DNA of 7,551 nucleotides from contig CAMBSA010000074.1 of the NCBI GenBank assembly GCA_945869935.1, positions 1 through 7,551 of the forward strand, read 5' to 3'. Of this stretch, positions 1 through 7,551 are shown one piece after another; within the stretch, counting starts at the first letter, position 1, and every line of letters begins with the position of its first letter. Origin of the DNA: Bordetella parapertussis. GTDB taxonomy: Bacteria > Pseudomonadota > Gammaproteobacteria > Burkholderiales > SG8-39. The notes beneath the pieces are model-generated. The model was not told the origin of the DNA and did not search any database. It was given only the letters and a program-made list of their open reading frames with translations. A program made the translations under genes and the position numbers.

Positions 1-407
1 ATCAATTCGATAAAGTCCATCGCCTCGGCAATCGCCGCACTTCGCTGACCCCAGGCGAAATATGCTGACAAAGGACGTGCCGCATAATGCTTGTTGGCGA
101 CCATCACGTTTTCGAGCACCGTCATGCGACGGAACAGGCGAATATTCTGGAATGTTCGCGCGATGCCCAGCCTGCCGATGCTGTGCAACGGTTCAGCAGT
201 GATGTCCCGTCCAAGAAACCGGATCATGCCTTCGCTCGCCCGGTAAAAACCCGTGATCGTGTTGATCAACGCAGTTTTTCCGGCACCGTTGGGCCCGACG
301 ATACCCAGAATTTCACCTTCGCGAACGTCGAGATCGATGCCATCCAGCGCCCTGACTCCACCGAAAATCTTGCGCAGCGCTACAACTTCAAGGACTGGAG
401 AACTCAT
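1..407 (-). CDS. livG: Branched-chain amino acid type ABC transporter ATP-binding protein (LivG-like), 3' end cut by window edge
   Basis: This is the first ATPase subunit of a LivFGHM-type importer; on the cytoplasmic face it would power the two permeases encoded just upstream. The visible 135 codons start MSSPVLEVVALRK. They carry a Walker A loop, GPNGAGKT, at residues 38-45, and the LivG-typical ARTFQNIRLFRRMTVLENV stretch, with the Q-loop Gln at about residue 87. The residue after the Walker A Thr is Ala rather than the usual second Thr, which should be tolerated. The ABC signature, Walker B and H-loop lie beyond base 1, so an intact gene cannot be confirmed; the family is usually about 250 residues. 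The ATG at 407-405 overlaps the livM TGA (ATGA), which fixes the start and implies translational coupling. A livF partner would be expected next, outside the window. Assignment to LivG rather than LivF rests on the TFQNIRLF motif and the gene order. Confidence 0.93.
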   Translation of the reverse strand, partial: MSSPVLEVVALRKIFGGVRALDGIDLDVREGEILGIVGPNGAGKTALINTITGFYRASEGMIRFLGRDITAEPLHSIGRLGIARTFQNIRLFRRMTVLENVMVANKHYAARPLSAYFAWGQRSAAIAEAMDFIEL

Positions 408-1258
408 CGCGCCTCCGTGCCCTGCTCGGCGCCGGCGCGCCCCCGACGCTTGAGACGCGCCGTCACGACCCTGAACGAGAGCAGACCGTCCGGGCGGAAC
501 AACAGCATCACCACGATAACGACACCGAATACGGACGGGCGCCAGTCAGCCAGTACGCGGAAGTACTCAGGCAGGAGCGTCATGATCGCGGCGCCGACAA
601 CAGCACCGAACAGATTGTTCACGCCACCGAGAATGACGTAAAGGACTACGTATATGGACACCAGAATGTCAAAATTGTCAGGACGCACGAAGTTCATGAA
701 ATGTCCGTACAAAGCTCCACCGACCGCCGCGATCGCCGCTCCTCCCGCAAATGCCAAAAGTTTCACGTAGGTAACGTTTATCCCGAGCGACGCCGCGACC
801 CGCTCGTCTTCGCGCACCGCGTCGAGCACACGTTGCAGAGGGCTGACCGAGAGCAACCAGAGCAATATTCCGATGATGACCACCGCGATAATCACTGCGG
901 TGAGATCGGCGCCCTGCATGCCGCCGAAGCCGCCCACTCCTCCAAGAAACTTGATGTTCTCGATAAGCACGCGAATGCAGAACGTAAAACCGACGGTAAC
1001 AAGAATCAGATAGATGCCGCGAACGCGCAACGCGGGCCAGCCGAGAATCACGGCAAACACTGCGGATACCGCTGCAGCGATCAAGGTTGCCGGAAGAAGT
1101 GGCATTCCGAGTTTTGTGGTCAGCAGACCAGCCGCGTAACACCCCACGGCCATAAACGCGCCTTGAGCAAAAGAAAGGTTACCGGTCAGCAGGACCAGGT
1201 AGACACTCCAGGCGAGGATGATGTTGATACCGGTGAAGAACAACTGATCGGAAATCAA
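404..1258 (-). CDS. livM: Branched-chain amino acid type ABC transporter permease (LivM-like)
   Basis: This is the second inner-membrane permease of the importer and probably dimerises with the LivH-like protein to form the channel. With a TTG start it has 284 residues. A LivM-type GNLSFAQGAFMAVG segment lies at residues 26-39. A cytoplasmic coupling loop, AVREDERVAASLGIN, lies at about 147-161, where the ATPase would dock. A GGVNNLFGAVVGA segment follows, and an FRPDGLLS C-terminal motif at about 254-261. Most of the rest is hydrophobic helix. The frame is open upstream to an ATG at 1339, but that start would overlap livH by 85 bases and add a charged, unconserved leader. The TTG at 1258-1256 overlaps the livH TGA (TTGA) and has GGGGAG eight bases upstream, so it is preferred. 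The start is inferred; the family call is secure. The stop overlaps the livG start by four bases. Confidence 0.9.
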   Translation of the reverse strand: MISDQLFFTGINIILAWSVYLVLLTGNLSFAQGAFMAVGCYAAGLLTTKLGMPLLPATLIAAAVSAVFAVILGWPALRVRGIYLILVTVGFTFCIRVLIENIKFLGGVGGFGGMQGADLTAVIIAVVIIGILLWLLSVSPLQRVLDAVREDERVAASLGINVTYVKLLAFAGGAAIAAVGGALYGHFMNFVRPDNFDILVSIYVVLYVILGGVNNLFGAVVGAAIMTLLPEYFRVLADWRPSVFGVVIVVMLLFRPDGLLSFRVVTARLKRRGRAGAEQGTEAR

Positions 1259-2139
1259 ACCCGCTGCTCCCCGGAGTGCATGCCGCCACTGAACAACCCG
1301 CCACGGCGCCAGATCAGAACGATCAGCATGGCCAGCCACACGGTCATTTCACCCAGCCTGCCCAGGCCAAACTGGAAGGTAAGCGCCTCCAGAACGCCTA
1401 TCGCCAGCCCGGCGATGACCGCGCCGCGCAAATCACCCATTCCTCCGATCGCCATGATCGCAATCGCCTTGAGCCCGAACGTCAGGCCGAGATCCGAATT
1501 CGCAACACCGGTACGCAACGCGAGCAACAAGCCTGCGACTGCAGCAAGCGCCGACGAGATGAAGAATACGTTCTGGGTAACCACCCGCACATTTATGCCC
1601 AGAAGAGACGCGGACATCGGAGATTCGGCGACCGCACGAATCTGGCGTCCCGCCCTCGTCCGCGAGATAACCATATGCAGGCCTGCCATCAGCCCGAAAG
1701 TCACCGCGAGAATGACCACCTGGACATAAAGGAACTGGACACCTGCAACCTGGAATCCTTCGGTGAAAACGGCGCCGGTCAAGCCAAGAGATACCGGCTC
1801 TGTCCCCCAGACCTTCTGGACCACATCCACCAGGATAAGGCCGACCGCAAGGGAAGAAAGCGCGGCGGTAATTTTAGCCTCCTCGCTCCGGAACCGGCGA
1901 AACGAAATGAACTCGGTGAGCAATCCCGCAACGCCCCCGATGATGAAAGAGAGCGGAAACGCCCACCAGATCGGCATGTGCTGTGCCACGATCACACCGG
2001 AGAAACCGCCGAACATGAACACTTCCGGATGTGCAAAATTAAGCTTGTCGAGCACGCCGACGACCAGCGTGAACCCGATTGCAACCAGTGCATACATCGC
2101 ACCGCTGACCAACCCGTTGACTATCTGACCTGTAAGCAC
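1255..2139 (-). CDS. livH: Branched-chain amino acid type ABC transporter permease (LivH-like)
   Basis: This is the first inner-membrane permease of the importer, 294 residues, a normal length for LivH. The N-terminus reads NGLVSGAMYALVAIGFTLVVG, followed by LNFAHPEVFMFGGF at residues 33-46. That is the LivH signature, with His-Pro where His-Gly is usual. The cytoplasmic ATPase-coupling loop is RAGRQIRAVAESPMSASLLG, at about 162-181. AIAIMAIGGMGDLRGAVIAG, at about 226-245, is also typical. The GTG start at 2139 has AGGA seven bases upstream and lies 21 bases after the LLM oxygenase stop, so the two are very probably one transcript. Its TGA overlaps the TTG start of livM. Transporters of this family import Leu/Ile/Val, urea, short amides or aromatic acids. 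No substrate-binding protein is in the window, so specificity cannot be given. The operon context suggests a substrate other than Leu/Ile/Val. Confidence 0.94.
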   Translation of the reverse strand: MLTGQIVNGLVSGAMYALVAIGFTLVVGVLDKLNFAHPEVFMFGGFSGVIVAQHMPIWWAFPLSFIIGGVAGLLTEFISFRRFRSEEAKITAALSSLAVGLILVDVVQKVWGTEPVSLGLTGAVFTEGFQVAGVQFLYVQVVILAVTFGLMAGLHMVISRTRAGRQIRAVAESPMSASLLGINVRVVTQNVFFISSALAAVAGLLLALRTGVANSDLGLTFGLKAIAIMAIGGMGDLRGAVIAGLAIGVLEALTFQFGLGRLGEMTVWLAMLIVLIWRRGGLFSGGMHSGEQRV

Positions 2140-2160
2140 TGGCGCGTCCTCTCTCGAGAA

Positions 2161-3333
2161 TTAGGTCGCGACCGCATTGGAGCACGATTCGGATTTGAGC
2201 GCCTGAATGGACGGCAATACGTCACGGGCAAAAAGTTCCATGTTTCTCCTGGTCAGATCTTCCGGCAAGGAACCGAACTGACACATCGTCAGGAGGTTAT
2301 CAAATCGCATGTCTTTCCAATAGTGCTCGATGGACTCTCGCACGGTCGCCGCGCTTCCGCAGAAGAACATGCCGAGTTCTATCGCCTGCTCCGCTGTGAT
2401 CTCGCCAGCGATCTGCCCCTTGGCCGCCATGATGCCCTTCATCGACTCCCGCGAGGTGTACCCAGGCGGAAGGATCATTTCTAACGGCATTTTCAGGAAC
2501 CGGTTACGAAACACCTCGAAGTGCACTTTTGCTTCGCGCAGTGCCGATTCATCCGTGTCGCTGACATATACCGGAACCGCCCAGCCGAGTTGACGATCCT
2601 CCGCGTCGTAGCCAAGTTCGTTCGCGGTATCGCGATAGAGCTTGAGATATTTCTGAACCGCTTTGACGGGGCTGAATGTCTGCAAATAGGTATAGCGCCT
2701 CTGCGGATGCGCGGCCCAGTCGATGGTTTCCTTGCTGCCTTGCGACGGAATCCAGATCGGCGGATGTGGGCGCTGGAAGGGGCGCGGCCAGATATTCACG
2801 TACTCGAGGCGGTAGTGATGACCGTGAAACGCGAAGGGTCCGGTCTCGGTCCACGCACGCACAATCAGGTCGTGTGCTTCGTGGAACCTGTCGTGTGAAA
2901 ACGTCGGATTGACTCCGAATGTGTGATATTCCGCGCCTATGCCGCGGACAAATCCGCTGATGAGGCGACCGCCGGTGATGACGTCGATCATCGCGTGCTC
3001 TTCCGCGATTGTCAGCGGATGCTCGCGCAGTGGCAGTGCGCTTCCGAGCACCGCGATCTTGACTCGCTTTGTACGACGCGCCAGGGCCGATGCAGTAACG
3101 ATCGGGGACGGCATGATTCCGTACGCTGTCTGGTGGTGTTCGTTGACGGCGACCCCGTCAAATCCGAGCTCTTCGCCATACTCCAGTTCGTCAAGAAAGC
3201 GGTTGTAGAGCTTATGCCCTTGCACCGGATCAAAGAACGCGTTCGGAAGCTTTACCCAGACTGTTTCGTAGCCGCGTGTCCCTTGAAGGTCCAGATCGGC
3301 ATAGGGCATCAGATGAAACAGGATCACTTGCAT
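2161..3333 (-). CDS. LLM class (bacterial luciferase-like) flavin-dependent oxidoreductase
   Basis: This is a predicted cytoplasmic FMN-dependent monooxygenase of the luciferase-like TIM-barrel family, 390 residues, close to the family's usual size. Visible features are NEHH at residues 64-67, the core run from KIAVLGSALPLREHPLTIAE to MIDVITGGRLISGFVRG at about 92-131, SHDRFHEAHDLIVRAW at 146-161, and PRPFQRPHPPIWIPSQGS at 183-200, which is typical of the flavin-pocket side of LLM enzymes. The frame opens further upstream (to 3411), but the ATG at 3333 is preferred. It has AAGGGG seven bases upstream, lies only four bases after the hydrolase stop, and begins the conserved MQVILFHLMPYADLDLQG. 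Such enzymes use reduced flavin and O2, usually supplied by a separate flavin reductase; none is visible here. Flanking hydrolase and importer genes suggest oxidative catabolism of an imported compound. The exact reaction and substrate are unknown. Confidence 0.92.
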   Translation of the reverse strand: MQVILFHLMPYADLDLQGTRGYETVWVKLPNAFFDPVQGHKLYNRFLDELEYGEELGFDGVAVNEHHQTAYGIMPSPIVTASALARRTKRVKIAVLGSALPLREHPLTIAEEHAMIDVITGGRLISGFVRGIGAEYHTFGVNPTFSHDRFHEAHDLIVRAWTETGPFAFHGHHYRLEYVNIWPRPFQRPHPPIWIPSQGSKETIDWAAHPQRRYTYLQTFSPVKAVQKYLKLYRDTANELGYDAEDRQLGWAVPVYVSDTDESALREAKVHFEVFRNRFLKMPLEMILPPGYTSRESMKGIMAAKGQIAGEITAEQAIELGMFFCGSAATVRESIEHYWKDMRFDNLLTMCQFGSLPEDLTRRNMELFARDVLPSIQALKSESCSNAVAT

Positions 3334-3337
3334 ATCG

Positions 3338-4114
3338 CTACCCCTTGTTCGCAATCCGGAAAACGATATCGCAAAATTCGTCGACCTTTTCGACCTGCGG
3401 CAAGTGGCCACATCTGCGCACGACGTTCACTTCGGCATGAGGAATCCGCTTCTTGAATTCATCCGCATATGCCACCGGCAGTATCCGATCCGACTCCCCC
3501 CAGATTATCCCGGTGGGAACGTCAATTCTGTGGAGCCACTTTGCTAGAAATGGATTATGAAGCCGTGGCTCCCAGGCAAGCCGGGCCACCGTGAAACGGT
3601 TCTTGATTGCGGTTTCCATCTGCTCGGGCGATACCGCCTGGGACAGCATGCGATCCGCGAGCGCCTGGTCGAAAAGAGTATTGCGGACGAGCTGCTCGGG
3701 CGTCCACAGGAAAATGTCACCGGTTTGGAGCCCCGGAACCTGAATGCCGGACGGCGCTACAAGCGTAAGGGAAGCAATCCGCGAACTATCCCTTACAGCA
3801 ATCTCGAGCGCCAGCCAGCCACCGATTGAACTGCCCACAATATGGACGCGGGTGAGGCCCATCGTGCGCAGGAAGTCAAGATAGAAATACGCCAGATCGT
3901 GGATATTCTCCAGCCAGTTCGGCTCATCTGATAGCCCGAACCCGGGGTGCTCGGGAACGATCACGTCAAACCGTTCCGCCAGTTTCGTCATGAACGGCTG
4001 TACGGCGCCCGCCCCGTTTGCACCATGCAGGTAGAGCAGCATTTCACCGGTCCCGCCGCGAAGCATGCTTATCCGGCATTGGTTGATTTCGACGAAACTT
4101 TGCTTGAACGGCAT
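3338..4114 (-). CDS. Alpha/beta-fold hydrolase with intact catalytic triad
   Basis: This is a predicted soluble alpha/beta-hydrolase of 258 residues, normal for the MhpC/BphD-like and esterase-like group. The oxyanion-hole strand is LYLHGANG at about residues 27-34. The nucleophile elbow is GSSIG at 94-98 (Ser96). The acid is probably Asp209 in WGESDRILP, and the base His237 in RCGHLPQVEK, so all three triad residues appear present. There is no signal peptide. The ATG at 4114 has GAGGA about nine bases upstream. The gene leads the catabolic/transport cluster, 72 bases after the phosphoribosyltransferase, and its TAG is four bases before the LLM oxygenase start. An oxygenase-hydrolase pair fits ester, lactone, amide or C-C bond cleavage after oxygenation. 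This resembles in logic, though not in sequence, RutA/RutD of pyrimidine breakdown. The substrate is not predictable from sequence. Confidence 0.92.
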   Translation of the reverse strand: MPFKQSFVEINQCRISMLRGGTGEMLLYLHGANGAGAVQPFMTKLAERFDVIVPEHPGFGLSDEPNWLENIHDLAYFYLDFLRTMGLTRVHIVGSSIGGWLALEIAVRDSSRIASLTLVAPSGIQVPGLQTGDIFLWTPEQLVRNTLFDQALADRMLSQAVSPEQMETAIKNRFTVARLAWEPRLHNPFLAKWLHRIDVPTGIIWGESDRILPVAYADEFKKRIPHAEVNVVRRCGHLPQVEKVDEFCDIVFRIANKG

Positions 4115-4138
4115 ACCTGACGATCCTCGTTCCGATGT

Positions 4139-4154
4139 GCCGGTTCAGTCCGGC
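4139..4154. other. Small GC-rich inverted repeat in the gap between the housekeeping and catabolic clusters
   Basis: GCCGG and CCGGC form a perfect 5-base inverted repeat around a 6-base spacer, in the 72-base gap between the phosphoribosyltransferase stop and the hydrolase start. No U-run follows on the transcribed strand, so this is not a standard intrinsic terminator. It could be a weak RNA hairpin, an operator half-site pair, or chance in GC-rich DNA. No convincing -35/-10 pair was seen in this gap. Confidence 0.25.
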
Positions 4155-4186
4155 GGGTTGAAGCGCGGGCGGGGTGAGACAGCCAG

Positions 4187-4684
4187 CTAGCTTTGGATAT
4201 CCTCAACCGACATCAGGTCATAAGGCTCGAATGGCTGGTGGATCCAGGGGCTGTCCGCAAGGTATTCGACGTAATAGTCGGGCACGTATTTTGACACGGC
4301 CTTGTACCAGAGCACAGCAGTGCGAATGTCCGTGATCGAAGGGTACTCGATGAGCAGGTGTTTCTTCACCACGTCCAGCGTGACGCCTGAATCGACGAGG
4401 TCGTCGACGACCAGTATGCGATTGCCAAGCGAGGGCGTCGTCATCGTCATGTACTTTGCGACCGTAATATCACCACGAACCGTACCGCCATCGCCTTCGT
4501 ACGAATGGGTGGAAATGATTGCCAGGGGAAGCTTGAAAATCCTGGACAACACATCACCTACCCGCATGCCCCCGCGGGCAATGCAGACTATCTGGTCGAA
4601 GTGCCAAGACGAGTCTCTTACCTGGACGGCCAGGCGCTCGATCGATCGGTGATACTCGTCCCAGCTTACATGCTTGTGGCCCAT
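4187..4684 (-). CDS. Gpt-like purine phosphoribosyltransferase family protein
   Basis: This is a predicted type I phosphoribosyltransferase, which would transfer phosphoribose from PRPP to a base, probably a purine, in the cytoplasm. From the ATG at 4684 it has 165 residues, close to E. coli Gpt. The PRPP-binding motif is ILVVDDLVDSGVT at residues 90-102, with two adjacent acidic residues followed by DSG. An ARGGM loop at 36-40 matches the PPi-binding region. The C-terminus has WIHQPFEPYD, where Gpt-like enzymes place base-binding aromatics. A GTG six bases further upstream (4690) is also in frame, but GAGGGG is spaced five bases from the ATG and abuts the GTG too closely. The gene lies 51 bases after purA, which uses IMP, so salvage of guanine, xanthine or hypoxanthine is a reasonable inference. 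The substrate base cannot be decided from sequence. Confidence 0.9.
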   Translation of the reverse strand: MGHKHVSWDEYHRSIERLAVQVRDSSWHFDQIVCIARGGMRVGDVLSRIFKLPLAIISTHSYEGDGGTVRGDITVAKYMTMTTPSLGNRILVVDDLVDSGVTLDVVKKHLLIEYPSITDIRTAVLWYKAVSKYVPDYYVEYLADSPWIHQPFEPYDLMSVEDIQS

Positions 4685-4735
4685 CCCCACCCCTCAGTCA
4701 GTAGCACCTCGGATACGCGTTCGTCAGACTGATGC

Positions 4736-6043
<1,308 letters not shown>

Positions 6044-6107
6044 ATCGAATTGATTGCAGCGACCCGCATTCCGGAGCATCACGCTTCGCCCCCGGACATA
6101 GCGGACC

Positions 6108-7253
6108 CTATTTCAAAAGGCTTCGTACAACCCATTTTCTTCCGTCGCGCACAATTTCACGATCGCATTGGATTCCGGGGCCATCATTTCCAGGAAGGTC
6201 GGTAACGACAACCTCGCCGGAAGAGCGTAGCCGATGGACTTCTGCAACCAACCCGGAGTTATCGGAATAGGGCGCAAGGATGGCGCTGACGTTTTCCATC
6301 GCAGGGATCACCTGAACCAATTCCCGCAGATCCATTGAAAAGCCGGTGGCCGGCCTCGCCCTGCCAAATGCCTTCCCGACATCGTCGTAACGTCCTCCGA
6401 GCGCAACAGCGCTGGAAGATCCAGGTACATACGCCGCGAACACGGCTCCGCTGTGATAGTGGTAGCCACGAAGGTCAGCGAGGTCTATTCCTACGTCGAA
6501 CCTGGAGGCACGGGCGAGACTCAAAAGATCATCGAGCGCGGAGGATATTGCCGGGTCAGACGGAAGTACGTTTCGCGCCCGCGCGAGTACCGAATCGTCG
6601 CCGTAGAGTTCCGGCAACGAACGCATCGCGTCACGAACAATCGGATTCAGCTCCCCAGTTACGTCGCTGATTCGTGCCACATCCTTGCTTTCGAGCGCCT
6701 CCTGCAGGTCGCTCTCGACGCCCTGCCTTACGTTGCCGAGCCTGCACAAGGCCCTGAATACCCCGACATGGCCGATGTCCAATCGGGATGCGCGGACACC
6801 GCATGCCATCAGGGCGTCGTACATCATGGATTGAACCTCTACATCCGACTCAATGCCGGGATGCCCGTAGATTTCCGCTCCGGCTTGAAGGGGCTCCCGG
6901 GTGGCTGTCATCCCTCGCGGACGCGTATGCAGCACCGTACCGCAATAGCAAAGGCGCGTGAGACCGCTTGTATTAAGAAGGTGGGCGTCGATTCTCGCAA
7001 CTTGCGGCGTAATGTCAGCACGTAGCCCCATCATTCGACCGGACAGCTGATCGACCAGTTTGAACGTGCGCAGGTCAAGGTCATGTCCGGTCCCTGTCAG
7101 CAGCGATTCGAGGTATTCAAGCATCGGAGGCATGACGAGTTCGTATCCGTAGGAACGGAAAACGCCAAGAAGCTTCCCGCGCAAAAGTTCAATCCTTCCC
7201 GCCTCGACGGGAAGGATGTCTTCGATGAATTCCGGGAGCAGCCAATTACGCAT
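6108..7253 (-). CDS. hisZ: ATP phosphoribosyltransferase regulatory subunit HisZ
   Basis: HisZ is a catalytically inactive histidyl-tRNA synthetase paralogue. It binds short-form HisG, activating it and mediating histidine feedback on the first step of histidine biosynthesis. The protein has 381 residues, in the HisZ range and shorter than HisS because the C-terminal anticodon-binding domain is absent. The class II synthetase core is visible: [10 protein letters not shown] near residue 6, [16 protein letters not shown] at 76-91, [18 protein letters not shown] at 123-140, [17 protein letters not shown] at 262-278, and the motif-3-like [20 protein letters not shown] at 285-304. LRADITPQ is the HisZ form of the synthetase motif 2 region, which separates it from true HisS. 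The ATG at 7253 has no strong ribosome-binding site. The gene lies between DUF2065 and purA, the usual betaproteobacterial position. A short HisG should be encoded elsewhere in the genome. Confidence 0.97.
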   Translation of the reverse strand: MRNWLLPEFIEDILPVEAGRIELLRGKLLGVFRSYGYELVMPPMLEYLESLLTGTGHDLDLRTFKLVDQLSGRMMGLRADITPQVARIDAHLLNTSGLTRLCYCGTVLHTRPRGMTATREPLQAGAEIYGHPGIESDVEVQSMMYDALMACGVRASRLDIGHVGVFRALCRLGNVRQGVESDLQEALESKDVARISDVTGELNPIVRDAMRSLPELYGDDSVLARARNVLPSDPAISSALDDLLSLARASRFDVGIDLADLRGYHYHSGAVFAAYVPGSSSAVALGGRYDDVGKAFGRARPATGFSMDLRELVQVIPAMENVSAILAPYSDNSGLVAEVHRLRSSGEVVVTDLPGNDGPGIQCDREIVRDGRKWVVRSLLK

Positions 7254-7277
7254 GATCTTTGATGGAAAACCGCTCTA

Positions 7278-7301
7278 CGCGCAACGATTATTCGTTTCGC
7301 G
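7278..7301. promoter_or_regulatory. Hairpin-forming inverted repeat upstream of hisZ
   Basis: The arms are CGCG plus AACGA, and TCGTT plus CGCG. They give nine base pairs interrupted by one mismatch, around a 4-base loop, in the 73-base gap between the DUF2065 stop and the hisZ start. It ends 24 bases before the hisZ ATG. On the transcribed strand it is followed by GC-containing sequence with only a four-T run some nine bases later. It is therefore a poor intrinsic terminator, but could act as a partial terminator, an mRNA-processing or stabilising hairpin, or an operator. The repeat is directly seen; its function is not. Confidence 0.45.
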
Positions 7302-7326
7302 ACAGCAATCCTTTCCGTACTTTCCG

Positions 7327-7512
7327 TTATTTCGAGAAATAAAGCAGCACCAGTCCGGCAATCATCGATGAAAGACCGAAAAATCGGATTTGTCCGTCTG
7401 ACATCTCGAGTACCTTCCGGAAAATCTCGCGCCAAATCTTTGGCGCCAGAAACGGGAGAGCACCCTCGAGTACCAGCATCAGCGCGATCGCCGCAAGTAC
7501 GGCTTTCCCCAT
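7327..7512 (-). CDS. DUF2065 (YjeT-like) small inner-membrane protein
   Basis: This is a 61-residue protein with two predicted transmembrane helices, at about residues 4-22 and 42-58, joined by a short basic stretch, KIWREIFRKVLEM. LVLEGALPFLAP in the first helix and IRFFGLSSMIAGLVLLYF in the second match the DUF2065 family, which includes E. coli YjeT, encoded between hflC and purA. Its biochemical function is unknown. Synteny has suggested some link to the HflKC membrane-protease regulator complex, but that is inference. The ATG at 7512 has only a weak AGAG-type ribosome-binding site. The 39 bases upstream probably hold the end of hflC or a short spacer, too short to assign. The gene is intact and followed after 73 bases by hisZ. 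Confidence 0.88.
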   Translation of the reverse strand: MGKAVLAAIALMLVLEGALPFLAPKIWREIFRKVLEMSDGQIRFFGLSSMIAGLVLLYFSK

Positions 7513-7551
7513 GGCGATCTCTAACGAGCGGGACAGATGCTTCTACCGACC

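Noticed and set aside
701..1729. 342-codon open frame on the plus strand, opposite livM and livH
   Set aside because: It spans the livM/livH junction antisense. The composition is charged and unstructured, and no domain or plausible ribosome-binding site was seen.
1276..2484. 402-codon open frame on the plus strand, opposite livH and the LLM oxygenase gene
   Set aside because: It runs antisense across two well-supported genes and their boundary. The translation is rich in Arg, His, Asp and Gln with no recognisable domain, as expected from the complement of membrane-protein and GC-rich coding sequence.
3334..3411. N-terminal extension of the LLM oxygenase to an upstream start at 3411
   Set aside because: It would overlap the hydrolase C-terminus by more than 70 bases and adds a basic leader unlike LLM proteins. 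The ATG at 3333 has a good ribosome-binding site and starts the conserved region.
6071..6096. TCCGG/CCGGA inverted repeat in the hisZ-purA gap
   Set aside because: The 5-base arms are separated by 17 bases, the inner pairing is poor and no T-run follows, so it does not amount to a terminator or a convincing operator.
7513..7551. Possible last codons of an upstream gene (hflC expected by synteny)
   Set aside because: Minus-strand stops occur in two frames (TAG at 7545-7543 and at 7523-7521), so a gene tail is possible, but at most nine codons are visible and no HflC residues can be recognised.

Overview
The window looks like an ordinary chromosomal segment of a moderately GC-rich proteobacterium, most likely a betaproteobacterium. 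The reason is the order DUF2065 (YjeT-like) - hisZ - purA - small phosphoribosyltransferase. This is the familiar beta/gammaproteobacterial hflKC-(yjeT)-purA neighbourhood with hisZ inserted, as is typical of Betaproteobacteria. Assignment to a family or genus is not possible from this sequence alone.

All nine recognisable genes lie on the minus strand, so the window is transcribed from right to left. No gap between genes exceeds about 80 bases. The right half (about 4187-7512) is housekeeping: a two-helix DUF2065 membrane protein, HisZ (regulatory partner of a short-form HisG in histidine biosynthesis), PurA (adenylosuccinate synthetase) and a Gpt-like phosphoribosyltransferase that probably salvages a purine.

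After a 72-base gap with a small GC-rich hairpin, the left half (1-4114) holds what looks like an uptake-plus-catabolism operon. It contains an alpha/beta-hydrolase with an intact Ser-Asp-His triad, a luciferase-like (LLM) flavin-dependent monooxygenase, and three components of a branched-chain amino acid type (LivHMG) ABC importer. The importer genes are two permeases and the first 135 codons of an ATPase cut by the window's left edge. The five genes are packed with gaps of 4 and 21 bases and two 4-base stop/start overlaps, so they are very likely co-transcribed and translationally coupled. The natural reading is import of a small organic compound, oxygenation by the LLM enzyme and hydrolysis of the product. 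The substrate cannot be read from the sequence.

No RNA genes, insertion sequences, CRISPR arrays, frameshifts or convincing promoters were seen. Long open frames on the plus strand are antisense shadows of the minus-strand genes. The window is mostly conventional. Its most interesting part is the uncharacterised hydrolase-LLM-LivHMG module; the small hairpins between genes are minor.
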